In this document: in pieces, positions 1 to 8,390 of the stretch | Numbering within the stretch: position 1 is the first letter of the stretch | Layout: each line of letters opens with the position of its first letter | Source: Cellulomonas sp. SLBN-39 | Lineage (GTDB): Bacteria > Actinomycetota > Actinomycetes > Actinomycetales > Cellulomonadaceae | Direction of reading: 5' to 3' | Assembly (NCBI RefSeq): GCF_006715865.1 | Contig: NZ_VFOA01000001.1 | Location: 4,083,781 to 4,147,780 of the forward strand | Length of the DNA: 64,000 bases | Translations under genes and position numbers: made by a program | The notes under the pieces: model-generated | What the model saw: the letters and a program-made list of their open reading frames with translations, nothing else | What the model was told of the DNA's origin: nothing | Database searches by the model: none

Positions 1-261
1 GTCCTGCGGGACGATGTCGCCGCCCGACGGCAGGATCTCGACCGCCAGGCCCTCCTCCTCGTAGTAGCCCTGGTCGACCGCCGCGTAGTACCCGGCGAAC
101 TGGGCCTGCGTGAGCCACTGCAGCTGCAGCGTGACGGGCGTGAGCCCGTCGGTGGACGCCCCGCCTGCGGCGCCGTCGTCCGAGCTCGAGCACGCCGTGA
201 GCAGCAGACCTGCTGCTGCCACGGACGCGACGGCCGCCCCCCAACGCGTCGTGGTCCTCAT
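1..261 (-). CDS. ABC transporter substrate-binding lipoprotein (NMT1/THI5-like), C-terminus cut off
   Basis: Only the first 87 codons are in the window; the gene runs off the left edge. The ATG at 261 is preceded by an AGGGGAG ribosome binding site. The product opens with a basic n-region and a hydrophobic stretch ending in LLLTAC, a lipobox placing the lipid-modified Cys near residue 22. It continues with TLQLQWLTQAQFAGYYAA and then DQGYYEEEGL, the typical opening of NMT1/THI5-family binding proteins for pyrimidine- or riboflavin-type ligands. It is the last gene visible of the minus-strand operon starting at 6400 and would deliver ligand to the two permeases and ATPase upstream. The ligand is inferred from the catabolic genes in the operon. 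Confidence 0.85.
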   Translation of the reverse strand, partial: MRTTTRWGAAVASVAAAGLLLTACSSSDDGAAGGASTDGLTPVTLQLQWLTQAQFAGYYAAVDQGYYEEEGLAVEILPSGGDIVPQD

Positions 262-366
262 GTCATCTCCCCTCGGTGGTCGCGTGCCCGGGCGGGCACG
301 TGGGTGCTGCGGGTCGACCGTCCTGGCGGCGTCGGCAGGCGGGCGTGCGAGGGACGGGTGCGGCGC

Positions 367-1146
367 TCACGCGCCGGCCCGTCGGGTGACGAGGTGCTCC
401 GCGGTGGCGGTCACCCCGTAGAACAGGAGGCCGACGACGATGCCGCCGAGCACGTAGGCCCACGCCTGGGCGTAGTTGGAGCCCGAGGCCGCCGTGGTGA
501 TGAACGACCCGATGCCGGAGCGGGGGCCGCCGAAGTACTCGGCGACGATCGCGGAGATCACCGCCAGGGACGACGCCATGCGCAGCCCGGTGAACACGAA
601 CGGCACCGCCGTGGGGATGGTGACCGTGCGCGCGACCTGCACCGACGACGCGGCCAGCGCCCGCATGAGGTCGCGGTGCACGGGGCGGACCTGCCGCAGC
701 CCGCGCAGCGCGTTGACGTAGACGGGCACGAACACCGCGAGCGCGGCGACGATGACGCGGGCCTGCTCCGAGCTGGCGCCGTACATCGAGTACAGCACGG
801 GTGCGAGGGCGACGACGGGGACGACGGCCAGGGCCGCGACGACGGGCTCGGCGAGCACGTCGACGACCCGGACCATGGCGGCGACGACCGCGAGGAGCAC
901 GCCGAGGGCGGCGCCGACGAGCAGGCCGAGCAGGGCGTTGCGGCCCGTGACCAGGGCGGCGGACGTGATGGGTCCGGCGTAGGTGGTGGCCTGGTCGGCG
1001 ATGGCGGCCGGGCCGGGCAGCACGAACGGCGGCAGCTGCGCGAGCACGACGAGCGCCTGCCAGGCGGCGAGCATCGCGGCGAGCAGGAGCACGGGCGGCA
1101 GCACCTGGCGCAGCACGCCCCAGGTGGCGTCCAGGCCGCGGGTCAT
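367..1146 (-). CDS. ABC transporter permease (SsuC/TauC/ThiX type)
   Basis: A 259-residue integral membrane protein with about six hydrophobic segments and a BPD_transp_1-type cytoplasmic loop (around ARTVTIPTAVPFVFTGLRM), the EAA-like segment that contacts the ATPase. Its ATG at 1146 overlaps the stop of the ATPase gene (TCA at 1143-1145 on the plus strand), so the two are translationally coupled. It is the second permease of the operon, and a heterodimer with the protein at 2093-3064 is likely. The family moves nitrate, sulfonates, hydroxymethylpyrimidine and similar small ligands; the neighbours suggest a pyrimidine or its breakdown products. The substrate is inferred. Confidence 0.85.
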   Translation of the reverse strand: MTRGLDATWGVLRQVLPPVLLLAAMLAAWQALVVLAQLPPFVLPGPAAIADQATTYAGPITSAALVTGRNALLGLLVGAALGVLLAVVAAMVRVVDVLAEPVVAALAVVPVVALAPVLYSMYGASSEQARVIVAALAVFVPVYVNALRGLRQVRPVHRDLMRALAASSVQVARTVTIPTAVPFVFTGLRMASSLAVISAIVAEYFGGPRSGIGSFITTAASGSNYAQAWAYVLGGIVVGLLFYGVTATAEHLVTRRAGA

Positions 1147-2096
1147 CGCACGTCCACGCCGCGGGCGGCGGGCTGGGCGGCGGGCGCCGCACCCGGCTGG
1201 CCGGCGTGCAGGGCGTCGCGGACGCGGGCGACCGCGGCGAAGAACGCGGCGTCGTTGCGCAGGTCGTCGCCGGTGTCGTCGTGCGGGCCCGTCCCGCCGA
1301 GCGCGGCGGCGTGCCGGTCGAGGCCGACGTCGACGATCTCGCGGATCTGCCCGGGGCGCGGCGACATGACCACGACGCGGTCGGACAGGAACACGGCCTC
1401 GGGGATGGAGTGGGTGACGAACACGACGGCCGCCCGGGTCTCGGCGCAGATCCGCAGGAGCTGGGCCTGCAGGTGCTCGCGGGTCATCTCGTCGAGGGCC
1501 CCGAAGGGCTCGTCCATGAGCAGCAGCGACGGCTCGTCGGCCAGGGCGCGGGCGATCGCGACGCGCTGCTGCATGCCGCCGGACAGCTGGTCGGGGTGGT
1601 GGTCGGCGAAGTCGGTGAGCCCGACGAGGGCGAGGAGCTCCTCGGCGCGGGCGCGGCGGCCGGCGCGGCCGGTGCCGGCCAGCTGCAGGGGCAGCTCGAC
1701 GTTGGCCCGCACGGTCCGCCAGGGCAGCAGCCCGGCCTGCTGGAACGCGATGCCGTAGTCGCGGGCGAGGCGGGCCTCGCGGGCGCTGCGGCCGAAGACC
1801 TCGACCGTGCCGGAGGTGGGAGTGTCGAGGTCCGCGACGAGGCGCAGCAGGGTGGACTTGCCGCAGCCGGAGGGGCCGATGAGGGAGACGAACTCCCCCG
1901 CACCGACCGTCAGGTCGACGTCCTGCAGGGCCACGACCTGGCGGTCGCCGCGGCCGAAGGTGCGGGTGACGTGCTCGGCGCGCACGGCGACGGCCGCCGT
2001 GGTCGTGGTGGTGCGCGTGGTGTGCGTGGTGGTCGTGGTGCCGGGGTGGGGGCCGGTGTCAGGGCCGGTCGGGTCGGGCTGCTGCGTCGCGCTCAC
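1143..2096 (-). CDS. ABC transporter ATP-binding protein (SsuB/TauB/ThiZ type)
   Basis: The 317-residue ATPase has Walker A GPSGCGKST, signature LSGGMQQR, Walker B LLMDEPFGALD and the H-loop FVTHSIPEA, all intact. The GTG start at 2096 overlaps the stop of the permease gene at 2093. The N-terminal 35 residues are low-complexity, very rich in threonine, and precede the conserved AVAVRAEHVTRTFG start of the fold; the true start could lie further in. The extra tail of about 60 residues after the core fold is Ala/Asp-rich and not conserved. It energises the two permeases of this operon. Confidence 0.87.
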   Translation of the reverse strand: MSATQQPDPTGPDTGPHPGTTTTTHTTRTTTTTAAVAVRAEHVTRTFGRGDRQVVALQDVDLTVGAGEFVSLIGPSGCGKSTLLRLVADLDTPTSGTVEVFGRSAREARLARDYGIAFQQAGLLPWRTVRANVELPLQLAGTGRAGRRARAEELLALVGLTDFADHHPDQLSGGMQQRVAIARALADEPSLLLMDEPFGALDEMTREHLQAQLLRICAETRAAVVFVTHSIPEAVFLSDRVVVMSPRPGQIREIVDVGLDRHAAALGGTGPHDDTGDDLRNDAAFFAAVARVRDALHAGQPGAAPAAQPAARGVDVR

Positions 2097-3064
2097 TGCG
2101 CCACCTCCACACGTCGGTACCGTCGAAGACCGTGGCCCAGCAGGGCCACGAGGCCGGCCGCGAGCAGGCCGAGCGCGACGGCGCCGAAGATCGGCGCCCA
2201 CGGCTTGGGCGGGTCGCTGGCGGCGAAGTTGGCGAACTCGAGGATCATCCGGCCCAGGCCGCCGGGCATGCCCGTGGCGACCTCGGCGACGATCGTGCCG
2301 ACCACCGCGTTCGCGGCGGCCAGGCGCAGCGCGGGCAGCAGGTGCGGCACCGACGCCGGCAGGCGCAGCCGCACGAGGGTCGTGCCCCAGCCCACGCCGT
2401 AGGCGCGCAGCAGCTCGACGTGGATCGTGTCGGGCGACTGCAGGCCGCGCAGCATCCCGACGGCCACGGGGAAGAACGCCAGGTAGCTGGCGATCACCGC
2501 GACCGACATCCACGGCTGCCACTCGAACGTCCCGAGCTCGAGCTGCGCGCCCCACGAGCGGACCAGGGGTGCCAGGGCGATGAGCGGGACGGTCTGGGAG
2601 AGGATCACCAGCGGCAGCACGGCCCGCTCGACGACCCCGAACCGCTGCATGACGACCGCGAGCAGCGCACCGACCAGCACGCCGATCCCCCACCCGGCGG
2701 CCGCGACGCCGAGCGACAGCCCGCCGGCGCGGAGCACGGCCAGCCACAGCGGCTCGGCGCCCGTCGCCCCCGAGACGGGCTCGGCGAGCCGGGCGACCAT
2801 CTCCCACGTGTGCGGCATCGCCAGGTCCGTGGTGCGGGGCAGGAGGCGGGTCTCGCCGACCGACCAGCCGTCGTCGGGGCCGAGGAGCTTGTACGCCTCC
2901 CACAGCAGCGCGACGGCCAGGACGGACGCCACGGCCACCAGCGGGCGGACCCGCAGCAGGCGCGCGAGCACCGACGGACCCGCCCGGCCGGGCGCCGGGG
3001 CGACGGGGAGGGGCGCCCCGGTGGTGCCGGCCGGGACGGTGGTCGTGGCGTCCGTCGTGCTCAT
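2093..3064 (-). CDS. ABC transporter permease (SsuC/TauC/ThiX type)
   Basis: A 323-residue inner membrane protein. A Thr/Pro/Ala-rich cytoplasmic N-terminus of about 35 residues is followed by six or so membrane segments, with the permease loop around RLRLPASVPHLLPALRLA. The ATG at 3064 overlaps the stop of the LLM oxidoreductase gene (ATGA), and its own stop overlaps the ATPase start. This chain of overlaps ties transport to catabolism in one transcript. It is longer than the partner permease (259 residues) and not a simple duplicate of it. Ligand not shown by sequence. Confidence 0.85.
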   Translation of the reverse strand: MSTTDATTTVPAGTTGAPLPVAPAPGRAGPSVLARLLRVRPLVAVASVLAVALLWEAYKLLGPDDGWSVGETRLLPRTTDLAMPHTWEMVARLAEPVSGATGAEPLWLAVLRAGGLSLGVAAAGWGIGVLVGALLAVVMQRFGVVERAVLPLVILSQTVPLIALAPLVRSWGAQLELGTFEWQPWMSVAVIASYLAFFPVAVGMLRGLQSPDTIHVELLRAYGVGWGTTLVRLRLPASVPHLLPALRLAAANAVVGTIVAEVATGMPGGLGRMILEFANFAASDPPKPWAPIFGAVALGLLAAGLVALLGHGLRRYRRVEVAQ

Positions 3065-4092
3065 GCGGTGGCCACGACCTGCTCGGCCAGCGCGGGGATG
3101 ATGCGCTCGCCGTACATGCGCATCGTCTCCTCCTTGTTGTCGTGCTGGAGGTAGAGGGCGAACTGGTCGCAGCCCAGCGCCTGCAGCTCGCGCAGCCGCT
3201 CGACGTGCTCGTGCGGGGAACCCAGCAGGCAGAACCGCTCGACGATCTCGTCGGGCACGAACCGCGTGTGGGAGTTCCCCGCCCGGCCGTGCTCGTTGTA
3301 GTCGTAGCCCTCGCGCTCCTTGATGTAGTCGGTCAGCGCCTTCGGGATCGCGGAGTCCGTGCCGTACCTCTTCACGATGTCGGCGACGTGGTTGCCGACC
3401 ATCCCGCCGAACCAGCGGCACTGCTCGCGCATGTGCGCCCGCTCCGAGGGCGACGCCCCGTCGCCGACGTACCCGGGGGCGGCGACGCAGATCTTCACCG
3501 CGTCCGGGTCGCGCCCGGCGGCCTCGGCCGAGTCGCGCACGGCCTTGACCATCCACGCCGTGATGTCGGGGTCCGCGAGCTGCAGGATGAAGCCGTCGCC
3601 GACCTCGCCCGTCAGCTTCAGGGCCAGCGGCCCGTACGCGGCGACCCACACGTCCAGCTCCGAGCCCTTGGCCCAGGGGAACCGCACGGTGCGGTCCCCG
3701 ACCTGCGCCGGGCGGTCGTTGGCGAGCTCGCGGATCACCTCGATCGAGTCGCGCAGCGTCGCCAGGTTCGACGGCCGCCCGTTGAGGGTGCGCACCGCGG
3801 AGTCCCCGCGGCCGATGCCGCAGATCGTCCGGTTGCCGTACATCTCGTTGAGCGTCGCGAACAACGAGGCCAGCACGGTCCAGTCCCGCGTCGCGGGGTT
3901 GGTGACCATCGGGCCCACGACGACCTTGCGGGTCGCGGCGAGGATCGCGGAGTAGATGACGAACGGCTCCTGCCACAGCAGGTGCGAGTCGAACGTCCAC
4001 ACGTGGCTGAAGCCGTGGGTCTCCGCCTGGCGGGCCAGCTCCACCGTCCGCGACGCGGGCGGGTGGGTCTGCAGGACGACACCGAAGTCCAT
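3061..4092 (-). CDS. LLM-class flavin/F420-dependent oxidoreductase in pyrimidine operon
   Basis: This 343-residue TIM-barrel protein belongs to the bacterial luciferase-like superfamily: opening MDFGVVLQTHPP, a GFSHVWTFDSHL strand-helix unit, FATLNEMYGNRTICGIGRGD and the C-terminal barrel strand DQFALYLQHDN. I think it falls in the TIGR03842-type subgroup, whose cofactor (F420 or FMN) is not settled for all members. It lies 12 bases after hydA and overlaps the next permease. Because no dihydropyrimidine dehydrogenase genes accompany this dihydropyrimidinase/ureidopropionase pair, it may catalyse the reductive first step or another redox step on the imported compound. That role is inference; the family assignment is solid. 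Confidence 0.88.
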   Translation of the reverse strand: MDFGVVLQTHPPASRTVELARQAETHGFSHVWTFDSHLLWQEPFVIYSAILAATRKVVVGPMVTNPATRDWTVLASLFATLNEMYGNRTICGIGRGDSAVRTLNGRPSNLATLRDSIEVIRELANDRPAQVGDRTVRFPWAKGSELDVWVAAYGPLALKLTGEVGDGFILQLADPDITAWMVKAVRDSAEAAGRDPDAVKICVAAPGYVGDGASPSERAHMREQCRWFGGMVGNHVADIVKRYGTDSAIPKALTDYIKEREGYDYNEHGRAGNSHTRFVPDEIVERFCLLGSPHEHVERLRELQALGCDQFALYLQHDNKEETMRMYGERIIPALAEQVVATA

Positions 4093-4104
4093 GGGGGTCT
4101 CCTC

Positions 4105-5526
4105 TCAGACCAGGTACTGCGACAGGCCGCGCTTGACGTACCGCCCGTGCCCGGGGCGGCCGTGGTAGCCGGCGTCGTCGACGAGGACCTCGCCGCGGGA
4201 CATGACGACGTCGACGTGACCGTCGACCTCGAAGCCCTCCCACGCGGAGTGGTCCATGTTCATGTGGTGCGTCTTGCCGACGCCGATGGACGTGTGGCCG
4301 GCCGGGTCGTAGACCACGACGTCGGCGTCCGCACCGGGGGCGATGACGCCCTTGGTGCCGTACAGCCCGAACATGCGCGCCGGCGTGGTCGACGTGAGCT
4401 CGACCCACCGCTCCAGCGTGATCTCGCCGGTGACGACGCCCTGGTACATCAGGTCCATGCGGTGCTCGACCGACCCGATGCCGTTGGGGATCGCCCGGAA
4501 GTCCCCGACGCCCAGCTCCTTCTGCCCCTTGAAGCAGAACGGGCAGTGGTCGGTGGAGACCATCTGGATGTCGTTGGTCCGCAGCGCCTGCCACATGTGG
4601 TCCTGGTGCCCCTCGGCCCGGGCCCGCAGCGGCGTCGAGCACACCCACTTCGACCCCTCGAACCCGGGGGCGCCGAGCTGCTCCTCCAGCGAGAGGTACA
4701 GGTACTGCGGGCACGTCTCGCCGAAGACGTTCTTGCCGTTGTCGCGGGCCCACGCGAGCTGGGCGACGGCCTGCTTGGCGGACACGTGCACCACGTACAG
4801 GGGCGCGTTCGTGACGTCGGCCAGCATGATCGCCCGGTGCGTGGCCTCCTCCTCCAGCTGCCAGGCGCGGGCCACGCCGTGGAAGTACGGGTCGGTCTTG
4901 CCCTGTGCGACGAGCTGCGCGGCCAGGACGTCGATCGCGGGCCCGTTCTCGGCGTGCATCATCGTCAGCAGGCCCAGCTCGGCGGCCTTCTGCATGGCCC
5001 GCAGGATCTGGGCGTCGTCGGCGTAGAACACCCCCGGGTACGCCATGAACAGCTTGTAGCTGGTGACGCCCTCGTCGACGAGGGACTCCATGGCCTTCAG
5101 GGAGTCCTCGTCGACGCCGCCGACGATCTGGTGGAACCCGTAGTCGACGGCACAGTTCCCGGCCGCCTTCTCGTGCCACGCGGCCAGACCGTCCTCGACG
5201 CGCTCGCCGGCGCGCTGCACGGCGAAGTCGATGATCGTCGTGGTGCCGCCCCACGCCGCGGCGCGGGTGCCGGTCTCGAAGGTGTCCGAGGCCGCGGTGC
5301 CGCCGAACGGCAGCTCCATGTGCGTGTGGGCGTCGATCCCGCCGGGCACGACGTACTTGCCCGTGGCGTCGAGGACCTGGTCGACCGACGCCGCGAGGTC
5401 GTGCCCGAGCAGCGTCGATCCGGGGGCCAGGACCGCGGCGATCGTCCCGCCGTCGACGAGCACGTCGGCGGCGGTGCGGCCGGTCGCCGAGACGACCGTG
5501 CCGCCGCGGATGAGGGTGGTGGCCAT
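4105..5526 (-). CDS. hydA: dihydropyrimidinase (D-hydantoinase)
   Basis: A 473-residue cyclic amidohydrolase that opens dihydrouracil/dihydrothymine (or 5-substituted hydantoins) to N-carbamoyl-beta-amino acids. The binuclear metal site is complete: HTH at residues 67-69, the carboxylated Lys at about 158 (SYKLF), His at about 191 (MMHAEN), His at about 247 (VVHVSA) and Asp at about 326 (STDHCPF). Length matches bacterial dihydropyrimidinases. The ATG at 5526 lies 25 bases after the ureidopropionase stop. The product is the substrate of the neighbouring beta-ureidopropionase, so both act in reductive pyrimidine breakdown. A hydantoin-specific role cannot be excluded from sequence. Confidence 0.94.
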   Translation of the reverse strand: MATTLIRGGTVVSATGRTAADVLVDGGTIAAVLAPGSTLLGHDLAASVDQVLDATGKYVVPGGIDAHTHMELPFGGTAASDTFETGTRAAAWGGTTTIIDFAVQRAGERVEDGLAAWHEKAAGNCAVDYGFHQIVGGVDEDSLKAMESLVDEGVTSYKLFMAYPGVFYADDAQILRAMQKAAELGLLTMMHAENGPAIDVLAAQLVAQGKTDPYFHGVARAWQLEEEATHRAIMLADVTNAPLYVVHVSAKQAVAQLAWARDNGKNVFGETCPQYLYLSLEEQLGAPGFEGSKWVCSTPLRARAEGHQDHMWQALRTNDIQMVSTDHCPFCFKGQKELGVGDFRAIPNGIGSVEHRMDLMYQGVVTGEITLERWVELTSTTPARMFGLYGTKGVIAPGADADVVVYDPAGHTSIGVGKTHHMNMDHSAWEGFEVDGHVDVVMSRGEVLVDDAGYHGRPGHGRYVKRGLSQYLV

Positions 5527-5551
5527 GGGTGTCCTTCCGTGCGACGAGGGG

Positions 5552-6400
5552 TCAGGGGGCGACGATCGGGCCGTACGCGTCGGGCCGGCGGTCGCGGAAG
5601 AACTGCCAGCGCTCGCGGACCTCGCGGATCTGGTCGAGGTCGAGGTCGCGGATCAGCAGCTGGTTCTCGCTGGTCGAGCCGACCTCGCCGACGTAGTTGC
5701 CGTCGGGGCCCACGGCGTAGGACGAGCCGTAGAAGTTGACCGCCTCGTCGCCGTACTCGTTGTCCTCGAGCCCGACGCGGTTGTTGGCGATGACGAACAT
5801 GCCGTTGGCGACGGCGGCGGCGGGCTGCTCGATCTCCCAGAGCTTGTTGGAGATGCCGGGCGCGGTGGCGTTCGGGTTGAACACGATCTCGGCGCCGTTG
5901 AGGGCCAGGACCCGCCACCCCTCGGGGAAGTGCCGGTCGTAGCAGATGTTCACGCCGATCTTGCCCGCGGCGGTGTCGAACACCGGGTACCCGAGGTTGC
6001 CGGGCCGGAAGTAGAACTTCTCCCAGAACTTGGGCAGGTGCGGGATGTGGTGCTTGCGGTAGCTGCCGAGCACGGTGCCGTCGGCGTCGATGACCACCGC
6101 GGTGTTGTAGAGGACGCCGGGCTGGTCCTCCTCGTAGATGGGCAGGACGATGACGATGCCGAGCTCGGCGGCCAGCGCGGCGAACCGCTGCGTGGTGGGG
6201 CCGGGCACGGGCTCGGCGTAGTCGTAGTACTTGGTGTCCTGCGTGATGCCGAAGTAGGGGCCGTAGAAGAGCTCCTGGAACCCGATGACCTTGGCGCCGG
6301 CGGCGGCGGCCTCGCGCGTCCAGTCCTCGTGGAGCGCGATCATCGACTCCTTGTCGCCGGTCCAGGTGGCCTGGGTGAATGCGACGCGTACGACGGTCAT
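5552..6400 (-). CDS. beta-ureidopropionase / nitrilase-superfamily N-carbamoyl amidohydrolase
   Basis: The 282-residue protein carries the nitrilase-superfamily triad Glu43 (FQELFYGPYF), Lys116 (SYRKHHIP) and Cys153 (VNICYDRHFPEGW). The segments FNPNATAPGISNKLWEIEQP and FYGSSYAVGPDGN closely resemble eukaryotic beta-alanine synthase. It should hydrolyse N-carbamoyl-beta-alanine or N-carbamoyl-beta-aminoisobutyrate to the beta-amino acid, CO2 and ammonia, directly after dihydropyrimidinase. A longer open frame reaches 6901, but the ATG at 6400 starts the conserved fold and leaves a proper divergent promoter region. It is the first gene of the operon. Confidence 0.92.
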   Translation of the reverse strand: MTVVRVAFTQATWTGDKESMIALHEDWTREAAAAGAKVIGFQELFYGPYFGITQDTKYYDYAEPVPGPTTQRFAALAAELGIVIVLPIYEEDQPGVLYNTAVVIDADGTVLGSYRKHHIPHLPKFWEKFYFRPGNLGYPVFDTAAGKIGVNICYDRHFPEGWRVLALNGAEIVFNPNATAPGISNKLWEIEQPAAAVANGMFVIANNRVGLEDNEYGDEAVNFYGSSYAVGPDGNYVGEVGSTSENQLLIRDLDLDQIREVRERWQFFRDRRPDAYGPIVAP

Positions 6401-6677
6401 GGGTCCTCCGGGCTCTCGTGCGGGGTGCGTGGGCGCGGTGCGGTCCGGGCGCCCGTCGGGGCGACGCGGTGCCGTGGCGCCGAGGAATGTGACTGTCCGG
6501 CTTGGACATTTCTGCGGCGTAACCCGGCGTTTGCGTCGCGGGAACTTCCGGGGCCGGTGTGTGAACTCTTGGACCGACGTCCGGGACGAGCGGGACGCCG
6601 GGACCCGGACGGGCGTCCACCACCGGTGCACGGCCCACGCACACGCGCCCGTAACACGGGCAGGGCAGCATGCGCCC
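6401..6677. promoter_or_regulatory. divergent control region with candidate operator TGTCC-GGCTT-GGACA
   Basis: This 277-base region separates the minus-strand catabolic operon from the plus-strand MocR-type gene. It contains the inverted repeat TGTCC/GGACA with a five-base spacer (6494-6508) in a locally AT-richer stretch (AATGT before it, ATTTCT after it). MocR/GntR proteins commonly bind such sites in shared divergent promoters and often regulate themselves. No clear -35/-10 pair could be fixed by eye. The operator assignment is inferred from position and symmetry. Confidence 0.45.
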
Positions 6678-8018
6678 ATGCAGCCCCTGGAGCTGGCCGC
6701 GCTGGTGACGGACCGGTCGCCGCGCGGGATCGCGGGGACCATCGCCCGCATGGTGCACACGGGCGACCTGCTGCCCGGCGACCGCCTGCCCACCGTGCGG
6801 GCCCTGGCCACCGCGCTCGGGGTCAGCCCGGCCACGGTCGGCTCGGCGTGGCAGACGCTGGCCACGGCCGGCCTGGTGATCTCGCGCGGGCGGGCGGGCA
6901 CCTCGGTGCTGCCCGGGCCCGCCGGGCGCCTGCCCCCGCGCTACCGCGACCTGGCCGACGTCCCGCCGGCCCGGATCGACCTGGCCGCCGGCACCCCCGA
7001 CCCGGACCTGCTGCCCGACCTGGGCCCGGCGCTGGGCCGCGTCGCGGCGCGCGTGCGCGTGGCCCGGACCGCCGGGTACCTGGAGGACCCGGTCGTGCCC
7101 GAGCTGGAGCGGCTGCTGCGCACGTCGTGGCCGTTCCGCCCGCAGCGCCTGACCGTGGTCGACGGCGCCGTCGACGCCCTGTCGCGCGTGCTGGAGCAGA
7201 TCACGGGCTTCGGCGACCGCGTGGCCGTCGAGGACCCCGGGTTCCCGCCGGTGCTGGACCTGCTCGACCACCTGGGCCTCGAGCGCGTCGCGGTCCCCCT
7301 GGACCGGCACGGGCTGCGCCCGGACGCGCTGGCCGACGCGCTCGCCGCGGGGGTCCGGGCGGTCGTGCTGCAGCCGCGCGCGCACAACCCGACGGGTGTG
7401 AGCCTGACGCCGACCCGCGCCCGGGAGCTCGCGGCCGTGCTGCGCGCGGGCGACGGGCACGCGTGGGTCGTCGAGGACGACCACTCCGGGGAGATCGCGT
7501 CCTCGCGCGACGTGAGCCTGGGCACCCTGGTGCCGGACCGGGTGGTGCACGTGCGCTCCTACTCCAAGTCCCACGGTCCGGACCTGCGGATCGCGGCGGT
7601 CGGCGGGCCGGCCACCGTGCTCGACGCGCTCGTGGCCCGGCGCATGATGGGCCCGGGGTGGACGTCGCGCCTGCTGCAGCACGTGCTGGCCGACCTGCTG
7701 ACCGACGCGCAGGCCGTGGACGCGGTGCAGCACGCGCGGCGCGTGTACTACGGGCGGCAGCGGGCCCTGTGCGCGGCGCTCGCCGAGCACGGCGTGCACG
7801 TGCCGCCGGGCGACGGGATCAACCTGTGGCTGCCCGTGCACGACGAGCGCACGGCCCTGGTGCGCCTGGAGGCGGCGGGCGTGCGGGTGGCGCGCGGGCG
7901 GCCGTTCTTCTCCGTCCCGCCCCACCCGCACGGGTGGGTGCGCGTGACGGTGGGGCTGCTGCAGACTGCGGACGTCGCGCACGTGGCCCGGGCGCTGGCG
8001 CTGGCCGCCGCCCCCTGA
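6678..8018 (+). CDS. MocR/PdxR-type GntR regulator with aminotransferase domain
   Basis: The 446-residue protein joins an N-terminal GntR winged helix (residues about 15-75, with LPTVRALATALGVSPATV) to a fold-type I aminotransferase domain. The PLP lysine is Lys297 in VRSYSKSHGPDLR, and the PLP-contacting HNPTG and VEDDHSGE motifs are present. Such MocR proteins use PLP or its adducts to sense amines or amino acids. It diverges from the pyrimidine operon, whose end products are beta-amino acids, so it may sense beta-alanine or an aldimine of it; that is inference. The ATG at 6678 is chosen because it directly begins the HTH domain; the frame is open far upstream. Confidence 0.9.
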   Translation: MQPLELAALVTDRSPRGIAGTIARMVHTGDLLPGDRLPTVRALATALGVSPATVGSAWQTLATAGLVISRGRAGTSVLPGPAGRLPPRYRDLADVPPARIDLAAGTPDPDLLPDLGPALGRVAARVRVARTAGYLEDPVVPELERLLRTSWPFRPQRLTVVDGAVDALSRVLEQITGFGDRVAVEDPGFPPVLDLLDHLGLERVAVPLDRHGLRPDALADALAAGVRAVVLQPRAHNPTGVSLTPTRARELAAVLRAGDGHAWVVEDDHSGEIASSRDVSLGTLVPDRVVHVRSYSKSHGPDLRIAAVGGPATVLDALVARRMMGPGWTSRLLQHVLADLLTDAQAVDAVQHARRVYYGRQRALCAALAEHGVHVPPGDGINLWLPVHDERTALVRLEAAGVRVARGRPFFSVPPHPHGWVRVTVGLLQTADVAHVARALALAAAP

Positions 8019-8074
8019 CGGGCGGTCGTTCGCCGAGGGCGGACGGTCCGGGACCTCCGTCCCGTGGACCCGGG

Positions 8075-8090
8075 ATACCCCCCGGGGTAT
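8075..8090. promoter_or_regulatory. CsoR/CstR-type operator palindrome
   Basis: ATACCCC-CC-GGGGTAT is a perfect inverted repeat with seven-base arms, 37 bases before the ATG of the CsoR-family gene at 8127. ATACCCC...GGGGTAT is the known form of CsoR/CstR-family operators. Position and sequence both argue for autoregulation of the regulator-reductase pair. Confidence 0.75.
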
Positions 8091-8126
8091 AGTCGGTGCA
8101 TCGACCACCCGCCCCGGAGGCCCCGC

Positions 8127-8390
8127 ATGCAGCTCGACCCGACCGAGATCGCCCCCGCCGTCACCCGCCTGCGCCGCGCGCAGGGCCAGCTCGCCGGCGT
8201 CCTGCGGATGCTCGACGAGGGCGCCGACTGCAAGTCCGTGGTGACCCAGCTCGCGGCCGTGTCCAAGGCGCTCGACCGGGCCGGCTTCGCGATCATCTCG
8301 ACCGGCATGGCCCAGTGCCTGCGCGACCCCGACGGCGAGGGCACGCTCGACCGCGACGAGATGGAGAAGCTCTTCCTCTCGCTCGCCTGA
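8127..8390 (+). CDS. CsoR/FrmR-family regulator, CstR-like persulfide sensor
   Basis: An 87-residue all-helical DUF156 protein; the ATG follows a GGAGG ribosome binding site at 8115-8119. Copper-sensing CsoR proteins ligate Cu(I) with a Cys-His-Cys set. Here Cys35 (GADCKSV) and Cys64 (MAQCLRD) are kept but the position of the middle His (residue 60) is Gly, the pattern of CstR, which forms di- or polysulfide links between its two Cys instead of binding copper. The downstream CoA-disulfide reductase-rhodanese gene fits persulfide sensing. The perfect ATACCCC/GGGGTAT operator precedes it. Copper or formaldehyde sensing are the alternatives, but the residues argue against them. Confidence 0.85.
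   Translation: MQLDPTEIAPAVTRLRRAQGQLAGVLRMLDEGADCKSVVTQLAAVSKALDRAGFAIISTGMAQCLRDPDGEGTLDRDEMEKLFLSLA

Noticed and set aside
5552..6901. Longer beta-ureidopropionase starting at 6901
   Set aside because: The extension lies antisense to the MocR gene and its control region and shares nothing with the family; ATG 6400 fits.
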